NCBI RefSeq assembly: GCF_024679095.1
Contig: NC_066577.1
Coordinates: 2,115,971-2,179,970 of the forward strand
Source: Eriocheir sinensis
Taxonomy: Eukaryota; Arthropoda; Malacostraca; Decapoda; Varunidae
Length of the DNA: 64,000 nt
Reading direction: 5' to 3'
The position numbers and the translations under genes are program-made. Positions within the stretch are counted from its first letter, which is position 1. Every line of letters begins with the position of its first letter. Positions 22,785 through 35,060 of this stretch are shown in pieces. The notes below the pieces were generated by a model. The model saw nothing but the letters and a program-made list of their open reading frames with translations, was not told where the DNA came from and ran no database searches.

Positions 22785-23230
22785 TCAGCCCCCAACTACT
22801 GCCTCCCCTACCTGTGTGAGAAAACACTCCACACCTGCCTCCACCCTGCAACCCCAACTACTGCCTCCCTTCCTGTGTGAGAAAACACTCCACACCTGCC
22901 TCCACCCCTGCAGCCCCAACTACTGGCTCCCCTTCCTGTGTGAAAACACTCCACACCTGCCTCCACCCCTGCAGCCCCCAACTACTGCCTCCCCTTCCTG
23001 TGTGAGAAAACACTCCACGCCCGCCTCCACCCCTGCAGCCCCCAACTACTGCCTCCCCTACCTGTGTGAGAAAACACTCCACACCTGCCTCCACCCCTGC
23101 AGCCCCCAACTACTGCCTCCCCTTCCTGTGTGAGAAAACACTCCACGCCCGCCTCCACCCCTGCAGCCCCCAACTACTGCCTCCCCTTCCTGTGTGAGAA
23201 AACACTCCACGCCCGCCTCCACCCCTGCAA
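22785..23230. repeat. 64-bp minisatellite, about 7 copies (copy A)
   Basis: Units contain CCCAACTACTGCCTCCCCT, CCTGTGTGAGAAAACACTCC and CCGCCTCCACCCCTGCAG. Copy B has about 14 units of the same family. Confidence 0.95.
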
Positions 23231-23940
23231 CATTTTCCCGCAACACTGCGCCGGCAATTATACCCAAACTTGCAGTCTGACATTCACTGGAGATAATATA
23301 ACATGGAAACATTGAGATGAATTGAGTTGACATGAATATACCCTCCTGAGTGCAAGCCACCTCAACTATACCTGACCTGACCTGACCTGGCTTGTGCCCC
23401 GCTGCCAGAATGCAATAAATGGAAGCACATCCCTTGACACATCCTCCCGGACACTATGCCGGGAAATCACTGCCTCACACACGAGTGGTTCAGACGGCAA
23501 GCAACTCGGCCGTGTCTCGAGTGCCCAAAGTCCTTAATTTGCAGCGAGGGTAAACACTTCCCTGCTGCAGTTTCCTGTTTCCAGAGTTTTCTTCCACTTG
23601 ATAGTTTTTTCAAGTTAAGGAGAGTGTTTTGAGGCGTTGTGCGTGTGAGTAATAACCGTAACATGGCCGTGACAATGGGGTCAAGACTGCCATTATTCAC
23701 GTGCCAATATCTCATTTCCTACTTCATCTGCTGTCATACATATTTTCTCCTTAACTTTAAACCTCCCGGAAAACCACAGGAAAGAGTGAAGAGAAAGAAA
23801 AAGCAAGTGTGAAAAGAACCGTGAAATGTGTGTGTGATCCCGTGCAGCAGCAGGCGGCGTGACCCTCTGCCGCCAGTGACAACACCGGCACAGCGTGAAG
23901 CCTGCCACACGTATTACCGGAAAACACTAAACGTCACAAA
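23231..23940. other. Unassigned block between arrays (copy A)
   Basis: About 0.7 kb, nearly identical in copy B (59292-59986). It includes CCTGACCTGACCTGG at about 23371-23389, a seed-like instance of the pentamers expanded further right. No gene is recognised. Confidence 0.5.
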
Positions 23941-26167
23941 ACTAACCAAACTAAATAAAACCAGACCTGACCTGACCAAACTAAATAAAACCTGACCTGA
24001 CCTAACCAAACTAAATAAACCTGACCTGACCTGACCAAACTAAATCAAACCTGACCTGACCTAACCAAACTAAATCAAACCTGACCTGACCTAACCAAAC
24101 TAAATAAAACCTGACCTGACCTAACCAAACTAAATAAAACCTGACCTGACCTAACCAAACTAAACTCACCTGACCTGACCTGACCTAACCAAACTAAATA
24201 AAACCTGACCTGACCTAACCAAACTAAATAAAACCTGACCTGACCAAACCAAACTAAATAAAACCTGACCTGACCTGACCAAACTAAATAAAACCTGACC
24301 TTACCTAACCAAACTAAATAAAACCTGACCTGACCTAACCAAACTAAATAAAACCTGACCTGACCTAACCAAACTAAATCTAACCTGACCTGACCTGACC
24401 AAACTAAATAAAACCTGACCTGACCTGACCAAACTAAATAAAACCTGACCTGACCTAACCAAACTAAATAAAACCTGACCTGACCTGACCAAACTAAATA
24501 AAACCTGACCTGACCTAACCAAACTAAATCAAACCTGACCTAACCAAACTAAATCAAACCTGACCTAACCAAACTAAATCTATCCTGACCTGACCTAACC
24601 AAACTAAATCTAACCTGACCAAACTAATCTCACCTGACCTGACCTGACCAAACTAATCTAACCTGACCTGACCTAACCAAACTAAATCAAATCTGACCTA
24701 ACCAAACTAAATAAAACCTGACCTGACCTAACCAAACTAAATCTAACCTGACCTGACCAAACTAATCTCACCTGACCTGACCTGACCAAACTAATCTAAC
24801 CTGACCTGACCAAACTAAATCTAGTGTAACCTGACCTAAATAAACTAAATCTAAGCTGATCTGACCTGACCAAAGCAAATCTAGTGTAACCTGACCTAAA
24901 TAAACTAAATCTAAGCTGATCTGACCTGACCAAAGCAAATCTAGCGTAACCTGACCTAAATAAACTAAATATAAGCTGATCTGACCTGACCAAAGCAAAT
25001 CTAGTGTAACCTGACCTAAATAAACTAAATCTAGCCTAGCTTGACGATATCTGATCTAACCAATCTAAATCTAACCTACTCTGACCTAGCCAAATGAAAT
25101 CCAGCATATAAACTAACTATATCCAGCATAACCTGACCTGGCCAAATGAACTCTAGCCTGACCTAACCAAATGAAATCCAGGATAACCTGACCTCACCAA
25201 ATGAAATCCAGCATATAAACTAACTATATCCAGCATAACCTGACCTGGCCAAATGAACTCTAGCCTGACCCAACCAAATGAAATCCAGGATAACCTGACC
25301 TCACCAAATGAAATCCAGGATAACCTGACCTCACCAAATGAAATCCAGCATATAAACTAACTATATCCAGCATAACCTGACCTGGCCAAATGAACTCTAG
25401 CCTGACCTAACCAAATGAAATCCAGGATAACCTGACCTCACCAAATGAAATCCAGCATAACCTGACCTCACCAAATGAAATCCAGGATAACCTGACCTCA
25501 CCAAATGAAATCCAGGATAACCTGGCCTAACCAAATGAAATCCAGGATAACCTGACCTCACCAAATGAAATCCAGGATAACCTGACCTCACCAAATGAAA
25601 TCCAGGATAACCTGACCTCACCAAATGAAATCCAGGATAACCTGACCTCACCAAATGAAATCCAGCATAACCTGACCTCACCAAATGAAATCCAGGATAA
25701 CCTGACCTCACCAAATGAAATCCAGGATTACCTGACCTAACCAAATGAAATCCAGGATTACCTGACCTCACCAAATGAAATCCAGCATAACCTGACCTCA
25801 CCAAATGAAATCCAGGATAACCTGACCTCACCAAATGAAATCCAGCATAACCTGACCTCACCAAATGAAATCCAGGATAACCTGACCTCACCAAATGAAA
25901 TCCAGGATAACCTGACCTAACCAAATGAAATCCAGCCTAGCCTGACGTAACCAAATGAAATCCAGGATAACCTGACCTCACCAAATGAAATCCAGGATTA
26001 CCTGACCTCACCAAATGAAATCCAGCATAACCTGACCTCACCAAATGAAATCCAGGATAACCTGACCTCACCAAATGAAATCCAGCATAACCTGACCTCA
26101 CCAAATGAAATCCAGGATAACCTGACCTCACCAAATGAAATCCAGCCTAACCTGACCTAACCTGACA
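23941..26167. repeat. Pentamer-derived (CCTGA/CCTAA) satellite complex (copy A)
   Basis: Three consecutive sub-arrays: about 30-bp units ACCAAACTAAATAAAACCTG plus ACCTGACCTA (23941-24830); about 60-bp units with CTAGTGTAACCTGACC and AAGCTGATCTGACC (24820-25030); and 30-bp units with AACCAAATGAAATCCAGGAT and AACCTGACCT (25080-26165). On the minus strand these are TCAGG and TTAGG pentamers, one substitution from the arthropod telomere repeat TTAGG. Open frames such as (MVRSGYPGFHL)n are products of the 30-bp period. Confidence 0.92.
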
Positions 26168-27041
26168 CCATTCAGGCCAGAGCGGCCTGCACATGACACG
26201 GTGGCCGTAGAGTCGAGGGCCAAGATCAACGTGGTCTTACTGTGGCTATTATAATTATCCGTCTCCACAACAAACGATGGATCAAAACGCTCAAACAAAC
26301 CAAAAAACAATAAAATCAAAGAAAAAAACACCACAATGGCAAGCGGCAATAAAGGACGCAAATACTGCACAAAGGCGTCCTTCGTAGTGGGCCGGGTGTT
26401 ATTCTGGAATTTTACTGATTAGTTTGGGTTAGTTTTGTTATGTTTAATTTTTTACAATATTCTGCCAATAATCTACTGCTAGGGAGGAGGGAACAGCTGG
26501 TAATGGTGTGTCCCTAATAACTGGAAGTGACTGCTGATGTGAGTCTTGACCCCTAAAGGACAGGCTACTGCTAGGGAGGAGGGAACAGCTGGTAATGGTG
26601 TGTCCCTAATAACTGGAAGTGACTGCTGATGTGAGTCTTGACCCCTAAAGGACAGGCTACTGCTAGGGAGGAGGGAACAGCTGGTAATGGTGTGTCCCTA
26701 TTAACTGGAAGTGACTGCTGATGTGAGTCTTAACTCCCATGCAAGTGAAGTAGAGAGGCTTGGGTGTACTTCTGGAGCAATACCCAAATGATGCCTCAGA
26801 ACACTCACCGGAATGAAAAATCTATCAAATAAATGAAAGAAAAAACACCCAAAACAGGCAGCGGCAGGAAGGCACAAAAACAGCACAAAGGTGTCCTTCA
26901 CAATGACACGGGTGGAGGTATACAGCAGGGAGACGGGTGTACGGTACTTCTGGAATTTACCACATATAGTTAGGTCAGGTCAGGTTGGGTTAGATTTACT
27001 TTGGTTAGTTTTGTCAGGCTTAATTTTTGAGGATAAATACA
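26168..27041. repeat. 92-bp triplication and flanks (copy A)
   Basis: Three 92-bp units starting TACTGCTAGGGAGG lie at 26474, 26566 and 26658; copy B has two. The flanks 26290-26455 and 26815-27030 resemble each other (both with GCACAAAGG-GTCCTTC, TCTGGAATTT and TTGGTTAGTTTTGT), so an older duplication flanks the array. No gene is recognised. Confidence 0.85.
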
Positions 27042-27077
27042 TGTGATAGGCCTCACACTGTAGTGACACGACTAGCC

Positions 27078-27160
27078 TGATGGGTGAGCCTCCCATAACC
27101 CACTTAGCCAGGGGGGCACCTCTTTGGCCCACTGGTAAAGGAGTGGCTCTCCCGTTACGG
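27078..27160 (+). mobile_element. Truncated copy of the tRNA-like SINE found at 39735
   Basis: The stretch with AGCCTCCCATAACCCACTTA, CCTCTTTGGCC and GGAGTGGCTCTCCCGT matches the reverse complement of 39770-39860. The A-box-like part (TGGCCCACTGGTAAAGG) is present. Similarity stops just before where the B box would be. Confidence 0.7.
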
Positions 27161-27496
27161 GGCAGGGCGGCGGCAGGTGCACGTCAGGCATTGAAAAGTC
27201 AACCTTTCAGTGGTTTCTGGAAAATAAAACTTTCTCCATAATAAACAGCATCATATTTTGCACTGAAATAAAGCGTGTCTCAAAATTAGTACCACCTAGG
27301 CTCCTGTCCTTCCCTCAACAACCCCCGAGCAGCCACCTGAGACCCCAAAAGCTGGAAATGTGTAAGCTTGGGTGTGATTCTGAAATAATACCAAGCTGTC
27401 ACCTCAGCCATAAAAAGCCTGAAACAGGTAAACTTGACATGGGGCAGCTTGGGTGTGATTCTGAAATATTGCTGACCCATCACCTGAACCGGTAAA
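27161..27496. other. Unassigned sequence with a short duplicated phrase
   Basis: The phrase AGCTTGGGTGTGATTCTGAAAT occurs at about 27365 and 27447 (about 82 bp apart), each followed by divergent text. No gene is recognised. Confidence 0.5.
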
Positions 27497-27705
27497 ATTC
27501 TAGTGTTTGCCCATACTCCCCCCTCCCCCCCATACAAGCCTGGGGACCTGGTGGGAATGCGGGGTTTCGGGTGGGGGACACGAAATCCGTCGCGTTCGCG
27601 TATTTTTTTTAGTGTGGGGGGGGGGGGAACTCCCTATATCTAGGGAAATTCCCTAAATTTAGGGATTTTCTCCTCCCACCACCACTAAAATAAGCGTTTG
27701 CGACG
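27497..27705 (+). repeat. Dispersed repeat family Y, copy 1
   Basis: Starts TTCTAGTGTTTGCCCATACTC and continues through a G-run, TTCCCTAAATTTAGGGA and TTTGCGACGAATTTAATGTTT. The reverse complement of 36270-36485 has the same motifs. The shared TCTAGTGTTTG-CCATACTC boundary may be a transposon terminus. Confidence 0.65.
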
Positions 27706-28336
27706 AATTTAATGTTTCCCATACGAAAACCACGCACTCAGTGGATCCCCAAGCTTGTTTTGGGAGAGAAGCGTAGTGAACCCACCAAACGATGCTCACC
27801 TCACCATCTGGCGTGGCACCGGCGGCCATCTGTGCTCACATAAACGCCTCCACCACACTCATGCCCTCCCTCTCTAGCAGGTTGTCACCTCATCGCAAGG
27901 TTTCTGTCCGCCAAGTAGAGTCCGTGGCACCAAACACAGTGTATCTTCATTGTTTATCACTGACACAAGTAAAACCACCGGCTAGCCGGGATCCATCCAA
28001 CACCGCGCCTTTAACACTACTGCGGCTTGTGCAGGAAGTGCAGGCTCTCGAACCTCTTGCCCGAGCTGTTCGAACACGTGAATCCCTACTGACCGGATTT
28101 TGAATCTGCTTCACGGGCTCGTATTCCCAGTATACAAGGTGATTGTGGATATTGACTCCGCGCCTCCAGAATACGATAATACGCCTCCATATATCATAGT
28201 AAAAAAAACAAAGTACTTAAAAGTAAAGAAGCCGAATTAATCCCCTTCCCCCAACGATCTTGGGGGACCTGCGTGAACTCGGGGTATTTGGGTGGGGGAG
28301 CATATTTAAACTACTCCAACCGAGCTTTACGACCTG
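27706..28336. other. Unassigned sequence
   Basis: No gene is recognised. An open frame at 27792-28103 (plus, 103 codons) lacks known motifs. Confidence 0.4.
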
Positions 28337-28440
28337 CCAGGGGCCGTATACACAAACGTTCTCAGCATCGCTAAGTGCACTTAACGGCAAAGAATCGTTA
28401 ATTTTTCTACTTAAAATGGCGCCGGGCCGCTTAGCGCTGG
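28337..28440 (+). mobile_element. Terminal sequence of an unknown DNA transposon (left-type)
   Basis: CCAGGGGCCGTATACACAAA is followed by TTCTCAGCATCGCTAAGTGC. The inverse, GTGCATACGGCCCCTGG, ends at 35967 with a TTAGC-rich inner flank. GGGGCCGTAT-type ends recur in animal MITE families; the superfamily is not decided here. Confidence 0.5.
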
Positions 28441-28738
28441 AGCTGGAGCACTTAGCGGGCGGAAAATTTAAGGCGGGGAAGGGGCTCCCATAGCAGCGTT
28501 AAAAATGTATAAGTATTGCAAAATGGCGGATTACAGCGGGAGGAAAGGCATCACCTCCTAATATATCTGCCTCGTCAAGATGAATTGGAGGCGTTTAAGG
28601 ATTTGAAACTCATCCTGAAATATCCGTGGACTGTGCTGACCGTGCTGAGATGAGTGGTTCGGCGAGGCGGACCTTGGAAACACCTACATGGCCATCACGA
28701 CTGAAGTGGTGTTCACCGACAGGTAAAATGCAGGTGCA

Positions 28739-28969
28739 ACCTTCACAGACTGACAGAGATTGAGTGATAACAGACACTGGAGACCCTCCAGGCGATGGCT
28801 GGTGACCGCCTGCCACCATCCACAGGTTGTCACACAAGGAGCCCTGGGAGTAACCTTGCCGGAAGCCCCGCGGGCCGCAGTGCGTGGCTGGCGTTATACA
28901 GCCCCCAGCCATCGCCTGGAGACATCCAGTGTCTGTTATCACTCACCTTAGGTAGTCTGTGAAGGTCCA
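28739..28969. repeat. Inverted repeat, arms of about 64 bp
   Basis: The left arm 28739-28802 (ACCTTCACAGACT, GAGTGATAACAGACACTGGA, CCAGGCGATGGCTGG) is matched by the reverse complement of 28905-28969 with few gaps. The spacer is about 100 bp. It could form a long hairpin. A foldback element or MITE is possible; no target duplication is obvious. Confidence 0.8.
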
Positions 28970-29474
28970 GTCATCACTGGTGCACGTGTATCTTACCTGT
29001 GATCAACACCGGCAGCCACAGACTCCTGCCCAATGAACGAACACAGGTGAGCCAATATTTTACCTCGCCAGACTTATCCTTTAGAATAGATAGATAGAAT
29101 AGAAACTCTTTTAACCTAACACACCTGTTAATCTTGTGACTGACTTCAACAAACGTTTCCCACCAACCTTACCCAACCCAAAACAATACCTATTTGGGTC
29201 ACTAGTGTCTGTTATTTCATTATTACCTCACTAACCTCCCAGCGGCGATAAGCCAAACCTAATCATATTAACCTAACCTGGGTAAATTTATCATTGACAT
29301 ATAGTTATTTCAACTTAATCTGTTATTTAAGATAGCCAGTGTTAACCAAATCAACTATTATTTAGAAAAGTTGATATTTTTAACCTAACGTTAAGTGTCC
29401 TAACAAAATTACCTTCCTTTGCTTATTTTTAGTAACCAAACCAAATCAATTTGACGTATCGGTAGCTCTTAAAG
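28970..29474. other. Unassigned AT-rich sequence
   Basis: No coding motif or tandem repeat. CTAACCT-type words recur loosely. Confidence 0.4.
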
Positions 29475-29905
29475 GGAATCCCTGGGTGTTGCAAAATGAT
29501 ACTATACCCATGCTAGCTAGCATTCTAGTATTGTTTTATTTGTTTTGGTCATGTCTTTTTTTTCACACTTGAAATTAATTAGTTCACAGTATATTATGGC
29601 TTTTGTTATTTGCAGCTTCCTTTCTTATGAAGATCTAAAAGTGAATTTTATGATTATTCTCAGTCTTACTTCCAAATAGCTATAAAAGTCAATCAACAAT
29701 GCTAAAATCTTTATGAACAAAAAAAATTGCAAATTGGTCCATGAGTCAAGAGTTTTGACTTCTGGACAAGTATAGATATAGATATTGGGCAGGTGCCAAA
29801 GCATTTCTAATTGTAATGTATCTATTTGCAGTGATCGTGATGACATTGACAACAACGAGCAGGTCCTCCTAGACCTAGAGTGACCTCAAGCTGGTATTCG
29901 CCACA
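29475..29905 (-). repeat. Dispersed repeat family X, copy 2 (uninterrupted)
   Basis: Reverse-complement match to 5602-6198 over its whole length, except for the LINE insertion carried by that copy. Here the corresponding site reads continuously (CAAGTGTGAAAAAAAAGACATG on the minus strand, about 29547-29568), giving an empty-site reference. Confidence 0.8.
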
Positions 29906-30742
<837 letters not shown>

Positions 30743-30769
30743 GTAGTTTATTTGAACTTGTACTCATAT

Positions 30770-32390
30770 TTCAGGGCCAAACATGATGTGGAAGAAGAAA
30801 TCAGTTGTCTCCATCAGTCGGGTTTGTGCCATGGCAGCTTTTTCCAGCTGTCCGACAGAGGTCCAGTCCATGCCATGAAGAAATTCAGCCCCCAACAAGG
30901 AGATGGCATGCCAGAGATGGATCTGCAGCTTCTCCTCCAATCAGTCAATCCTTGCAATCCTTTTTCTCTTTTCTCTCCTTCTGTACCACCATGCTTACAC
31001 ATAACTGATCCAAGGTACTTAAAATCATTAACCTCCTCCATTTCTTCACCATTCAAAATTATTTGGCATTCTTTTTCACATTCAATGGGCACTCTATATG
31101 GGCATACAAAATCTACAACCTCCCTTCTACCCTGCTCACTCACTCTGCTCACAAACCATCACTTTACTTTTGTTGACATTTATTTTCAACTTTCTCCTTT
31201 TACATACACTATCAAACACTGACCAAATTTTGTAAGTCACTTTCATTTTCTGCAATGAGCACTGTGTCATCAGCAAATAAGATTGAATTCATCACCCACT
31301 TCCTTCCCTCCCTCAGCATACATTTTTACTTCAATTTCCCCAACTTTGCTCTTCATTTTCATAACACCATCCATATAAATATTGAACAACCATGGTGACA
31401 TGACACACCCCTGCCTTAAGCCCACTTTCATCTCAAAATGTTCACTTGTTTCTCCAGTAATTTTGACACATGCAGATGCATCCTCATAGAAAGACTTTAT
31501 TGCATTAAGCAGTTTTCCTCCCACACCATATACCTTTAAGATGTCCCATGTACAATGCCAGCCAATCGACTCTGTCATAAACTTTCTCTAGAATACCTAG
31601 ATCCATGAAGGCAGCATAGTATTTTTTACTTTTGCTAATATTTTTTCTACTACCAACTTGAACGAAAAATCTGATCCACACATCCCCTTCCCTCCCTGAA
31701 GTCTCCTTGTTCTTCACTGATTTTCTCTTCTGTAAGTCTTTGCACAATCTCAATTAGGACTTTTCCATATACCTTTCCGGGTAGCCTACACTCAGCAGAC
31801 TTTTTTTTTTTTTTTTATTTTTTTATTTTTATTTTTTTACGTCGCTGCCTGTTGCGCCGGTAGGCATCTTCCTGGTGGGGCCTGATGGTCGGCCCAAGGC
31901 TTCTTCCAGGTGGGGCCTGATGGTCGGCCCAGCCCGTTCTGGCGCAGGCGAGTGTTTATAGTGGCGCCATCTTGCATTGGCTCATGCTGCCCCCCGGAAC
32001 TCGTTCTTGATTCGCTTGGACGGCTTCCTCTAGAGTCCGGGTTGATGGGTGGTCTTCAGGACAACATGTGGGTAGTTTTAAGCCACTCGGCGGTGACTGA
32101 AAAATCCGAGTGGTAGCGTGAGGATTTGAACCCGCGTCGTCCATCACGCGGTGAATGTGGGCCCAGTACGCTACCATTTCGGCCACCGCCTACCCTATAC
32201 CCCTACAACTCCCACCTCGCCTCTCCTGCCCTTCCTTTTGTAAACTGGGACCATGATGGCTTTTGTCGAGTCTGCTGGGACCTCCCCCCCCCCCCCTCCC
32301 AGGCCACTTCACGTATCTTGACCATTCATATAGTAACTTCATCTCCACACTTCAACACTTCTGCTGTGATTCCACTCAATTCATTCATCA
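30770..32390 (-). mobile_element. LINE reverse transcriptase fragment (RTE-like), copy 2, split by a SINE
   Basis: Reading the minus strand from 32385, decayed frames give GITAEVLKCGDE. After the SINE (31800-32195) come a fragment of the NYRGISLLSV region, YAAFMDLG and YDRVDWLAL (motif A), VGLRQGCVMSPWLFNIYMDG (motif B), LFADDTVLIAE (motif C, aspartates kept at about 31250) and [10 protein letters not shown] stretch related to [15 protein letters not shown] lies near 31010. Several frameshifts and stops show it is dead. The family is the one whose 3' end lies at 32390-32660. The call is secure at LINE level; RTE-like is inferred. Confidence 0.85.
31800..32195 (-). mobile_element. tRNA-derived SINE inside a LINE
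   Basis: On the minus strand it starts GGTAGGCGGTGGCCGAAATGG (A-box region, about 32175-32195), then has a B-box-like GGGTTCAAATC (32123-32133) and ends in a poly-A tail (T-run 31801-31818). It shares head, body (CCGAGTGGCTTAA, CAACCCGGACTCTAGA, TCCAAGCGAATCAA) and tail with the copy at 42635. An inner 40-bp duplication (GGTGGGGCCTGATGGTCGGC twice at about 31875 and 31910) is specific to this copy. It interrupts the RT frame of the host LINE, so it is younger than that LINE. Confidence 0.9.
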
Positions 32391-34150
32391 TCATCATCTC
32401 ATCAACGCCTGCTCCTAGGAGCTCCCACCAGGGGATTGCCACGGCAGAAGTTTCCATCTTTCTCTATCCAGACACTCCCTCCTTGCCTGCTCAAAGTTTC
32501 TCCAGGATCTTTCACCCTTCTCCCTAACGTACTCTTGCACCCTATCCGTCCATTTCACTGGAGGTCGTCCTCTAGCATTCCCTTCCTCTATCTCACTCCC
32601 ATACACCCTTCTGGTCATCTTACTCTCCTCCACTCGCTCCATGTGGCCAAACCAATTTAAAGTCTGTCACTTCACTTCTTCCACCACTCCACACTTCTTC
32701 CCTTCACCACCGTGACACATTCCAAAATGCTCGTACACACTTTCATTACTCATTCCATCCATTCTACTCACACCACAAGCACTCCTCAAATAACAAATTT
32801 CCACTGCCTGCACTCTAGACCTCTGACTTTCATTCCAGGCCCATGTTTCACTTGCATATGTGAGGGTTGGTACTATTATTGTATTTTTAACTGATAACTA
32901 ATCCAAGGTACTTAAACTCATTGACCTCCTCCATTTCTTCACCATTCAAAATAATTTTGCATTCTTTTTCACATTCAGTTCCCTCTCTATATGGGCATTT
33001 AAAATCTACAACCTCACTTTTACTCCCCTCACAAACCATCACTTTACTTTTGTTGACATTTACTTTCAGCTTTCTCCTTTTACATACACTATCAAAATGA
33101 GCACCGTGTCATCAGTAAACAGGATTGAATTCATCACCCACTTCCTTCCCTCAGCATACATTTTTACTCCAACTTCCCCAACTTTGCCCTTCATTTATCT
33201 CATGACACCATCCATATAGATATTGAATAACCATGGTGACATGACACACCCCTGCCTTAATCCCACTTTTAACTCAAAATGTTCACTTGTTTCTCCACTA
33301 ATTTTGACACATGCAGATGCATCCTCATAGAAAGACTTTATTGCACTGAGCAGTTTTCCTCCCACACCATAAATCTTTAAAACATCCCACAATGCAATCC
33401 AATCCAATTGACTCTGAAGAAAAATATCTGATTGATTCCATCAGTTCCTGCTGCTTTTCCATTTTTTAATCTTTTCATTGCTTGATTTACTTCTTCATAT
33501 GTTATACTTCTTTCTTTATATACTCCTCCTCTACCTCCACTCAAAACTGTTGTTGTTACAGCTGCTGGACGTCCATCCTCAAAATTCATTAAGTTTTCAC
33601 AGCTTCTCCGTCTTTCAACATCTTTCCATTCTCATCCATAATTTCATTAATTGGGGTGATGCATTTCTTACGTTTTTTACTTCTTTCCAATATGATTTCC
33701 TGTTCCCTTTATACTTTTCACTTAGTCTTTTTCCAAAGTCTTCATCATCTCTCTTCTTGCTTTCTTTTATTGCTTGTTTTAATTTCATTTTGCATTCTCT
33801 ATATTTCTTTTTCCTTTCCCTTTTTACTTGCTCAGCCACATTTCTTTCGTGAGTTTTCTTAAAAAAGTTCCCTTTATTCTTTTACTGTCCTCCTTATCTC
33901 TTCAGTCTACCGTGAATTTCCTTGTATTTTTCCATCCCTCACCACTTTCATTCCTACCACTTTTTTGTTGTAGTTAACACTACTTTGAATGTTCCAAAAA
34001 CTTTTTCAATATCTATCTGTACTATCTTTCACACTTTCCCATTTTTCACTTAAGGCCTCTGCCATTTCATGTTATACTCATCTTTTATTTCTTTTCCTGT
34101 AACTTTTCTATCTTCAGTACTTCCTTTTTTACTTCACCTTTCTTTTCAAA
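32391..34150 (-). mobile_element. LINE reverse transcriptase fragment (RTE-like), copy 1, with 3' end
   Basis: Minus-strand pieces in order: VKRERKKKYRECKMKLKQAI and YKGNRKSYWKEVKNVR (33615-33840), NQAMKRLKNGKAAGTDGI (33450-33500), DWIALWDVLKIYGVGGKLL and VGLRQGCVMSPWLFNIYMDG (33195-33407), FTDD in place of FADD in motif C (about 33105), [17 protein letters not shown] (about 32905), PTLTYASETWAWN (about 32860), then KMTRRVYGSEIEEG and GRPPVKWTDRVQEYV up to a stop at about 32415. It ends in a (GATGAT)n tail at about 32385-32400. The segment between NGKAAGTDGI and DWIALWD is deleted. Stops and frameshifts break all frames. Confidence 0.88.
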
Positions 34151-34329
34151 CACCCACTTTTGCAAGATGGTCAGACCCATCGAACATTCCGCTTACTACC
34201 TTCGCGTCACAAATATCCTTTCTCAGTCTTCCATCTACTGCCACATAATCAATTAATCCTTTCTGCTCATAATCCCCCTCCTCCATGTGTATATGTGGAT
34301 ATTATAGACAACAGTAATAAAGCCCTACA
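34151..34329. other. Unassigned sequence
   Basis: A short stretch between two LINE relics in opposite orientations. No feature recognised. Confidence 0.4.
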
Positions 34330-35060
34330 CATCAGAAGCTGTATTGCTTTGCCTGGGTTATGCAGATGCTGTAGTATTAGTGGAAGGACTTTGCCTGATC
34401 CTAAATGACTTTGGTATGGAATGGAAACTTATCTTTAAACATAATAATGGAAATTCACACCAGCAGTAGGACAGCGGGTGCTGGGAAACAATATCTTAGA
34501 GGTAATAGAAACACAAGGTTATTTAGGATTTGAGATAAGCAAGGAGGCCATAGGAGAAAGCACAAAGAAAAGTAAATGAAGCCAAGGTAGGGAAAATGAC
34601 AGGTGTTAACATCAGTGGTAGAGAAGGGAAATTAGCCAGTATGAATATGGAAGTTGCCTTTGGATGGGGAAGGTAGTAACCCCACAGCTATCTTGTATGG
34701 GTCAGCAGGACTAACACTGAAGATGTCGGGAGATTAGAAGTCATTCAAGACCAGTTGGCATGATAGTGTTCACATGCTCTCGGGAAATGGGGTGGAGCTT
34801 CAGAGAAAGGTTAACAAAGGGGAAGCTGAGTTTCAAAGAGAGGAAATGAGTGAACACTGGTGGGCCAAATTAATAAAACACTGGAAATTGAAGACAATCC
34901 CCTTTGGAGAAAGGAAATATACAGAGAGGGAAAGCATATGATGACACTGGAGCAGAGTGAAACAATGTGCATGGAAGACCTGTCAAAGATAGTTGAGAAA
35001 AGTGGCCTCCATGAATGGAGAAGTACCTATACCTATCTATAGTACAGCAGATAGGTGTAG
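34330..35060 (+). pseudogene. Strongly decayed RT relic, same family as 37-39 kb LINE
   Basis: Fragments in shifting frames read GYADAVVLVEG (motif C with the second Asp lost), NDFGMEWKL, LGNNILEV, YLGFEISKEAIGE, NEAKVGKMTG and later MGWSFRERLTKGKLSFKER. They line up in order with NEYGREWKM, LGNTIIEG, YLGLEVSKEGVGG and NEGKARRMVG of the LINE at 38.7-39.0 kb. The last piece corresponds to a region that the 39.2-kb copy has lost. Confidence 0.75.

Larger units (their letters stand above)
18205..27041 (+). repeat. Large segmental duplication, copy A
   Basis: This 8.84-kb segment aligns end to end in direct orientation with 54622-62098 (7.48 kb), a spacing of 36.4 kb. Order of parts: satellite with RT fragment, 60-bp array, 90-bp array, zinc-finger frame, TGG/TTG array, unique block, 64-bp array, CCTGACC pentamer arrays, 92-bp array. 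Unique parts are nearly identical, with scattered single-base indels. Most length difference lies in tandem arrays. The left junction is GACACCACAGGG; the right junction follows GGATAAATAC. Confidence 0.95.

Noticed and set aside
24301..26134. Minus-strand frames with MVRSGYPGFHL-type repeats resembling a secreted repeat protein
   Set aside because: The 30-bp pentamer-derived satellite gives a 10-residue period. There is no signal peptide or unique sequence, and the unit is shared with non-coding variants.
28610..28942. 110-codon minus-strand frame over the hairpin region
   Set aside because: It covers both arms of an inverted repeat and has no known domain. Openness on both strands is likely incidental.
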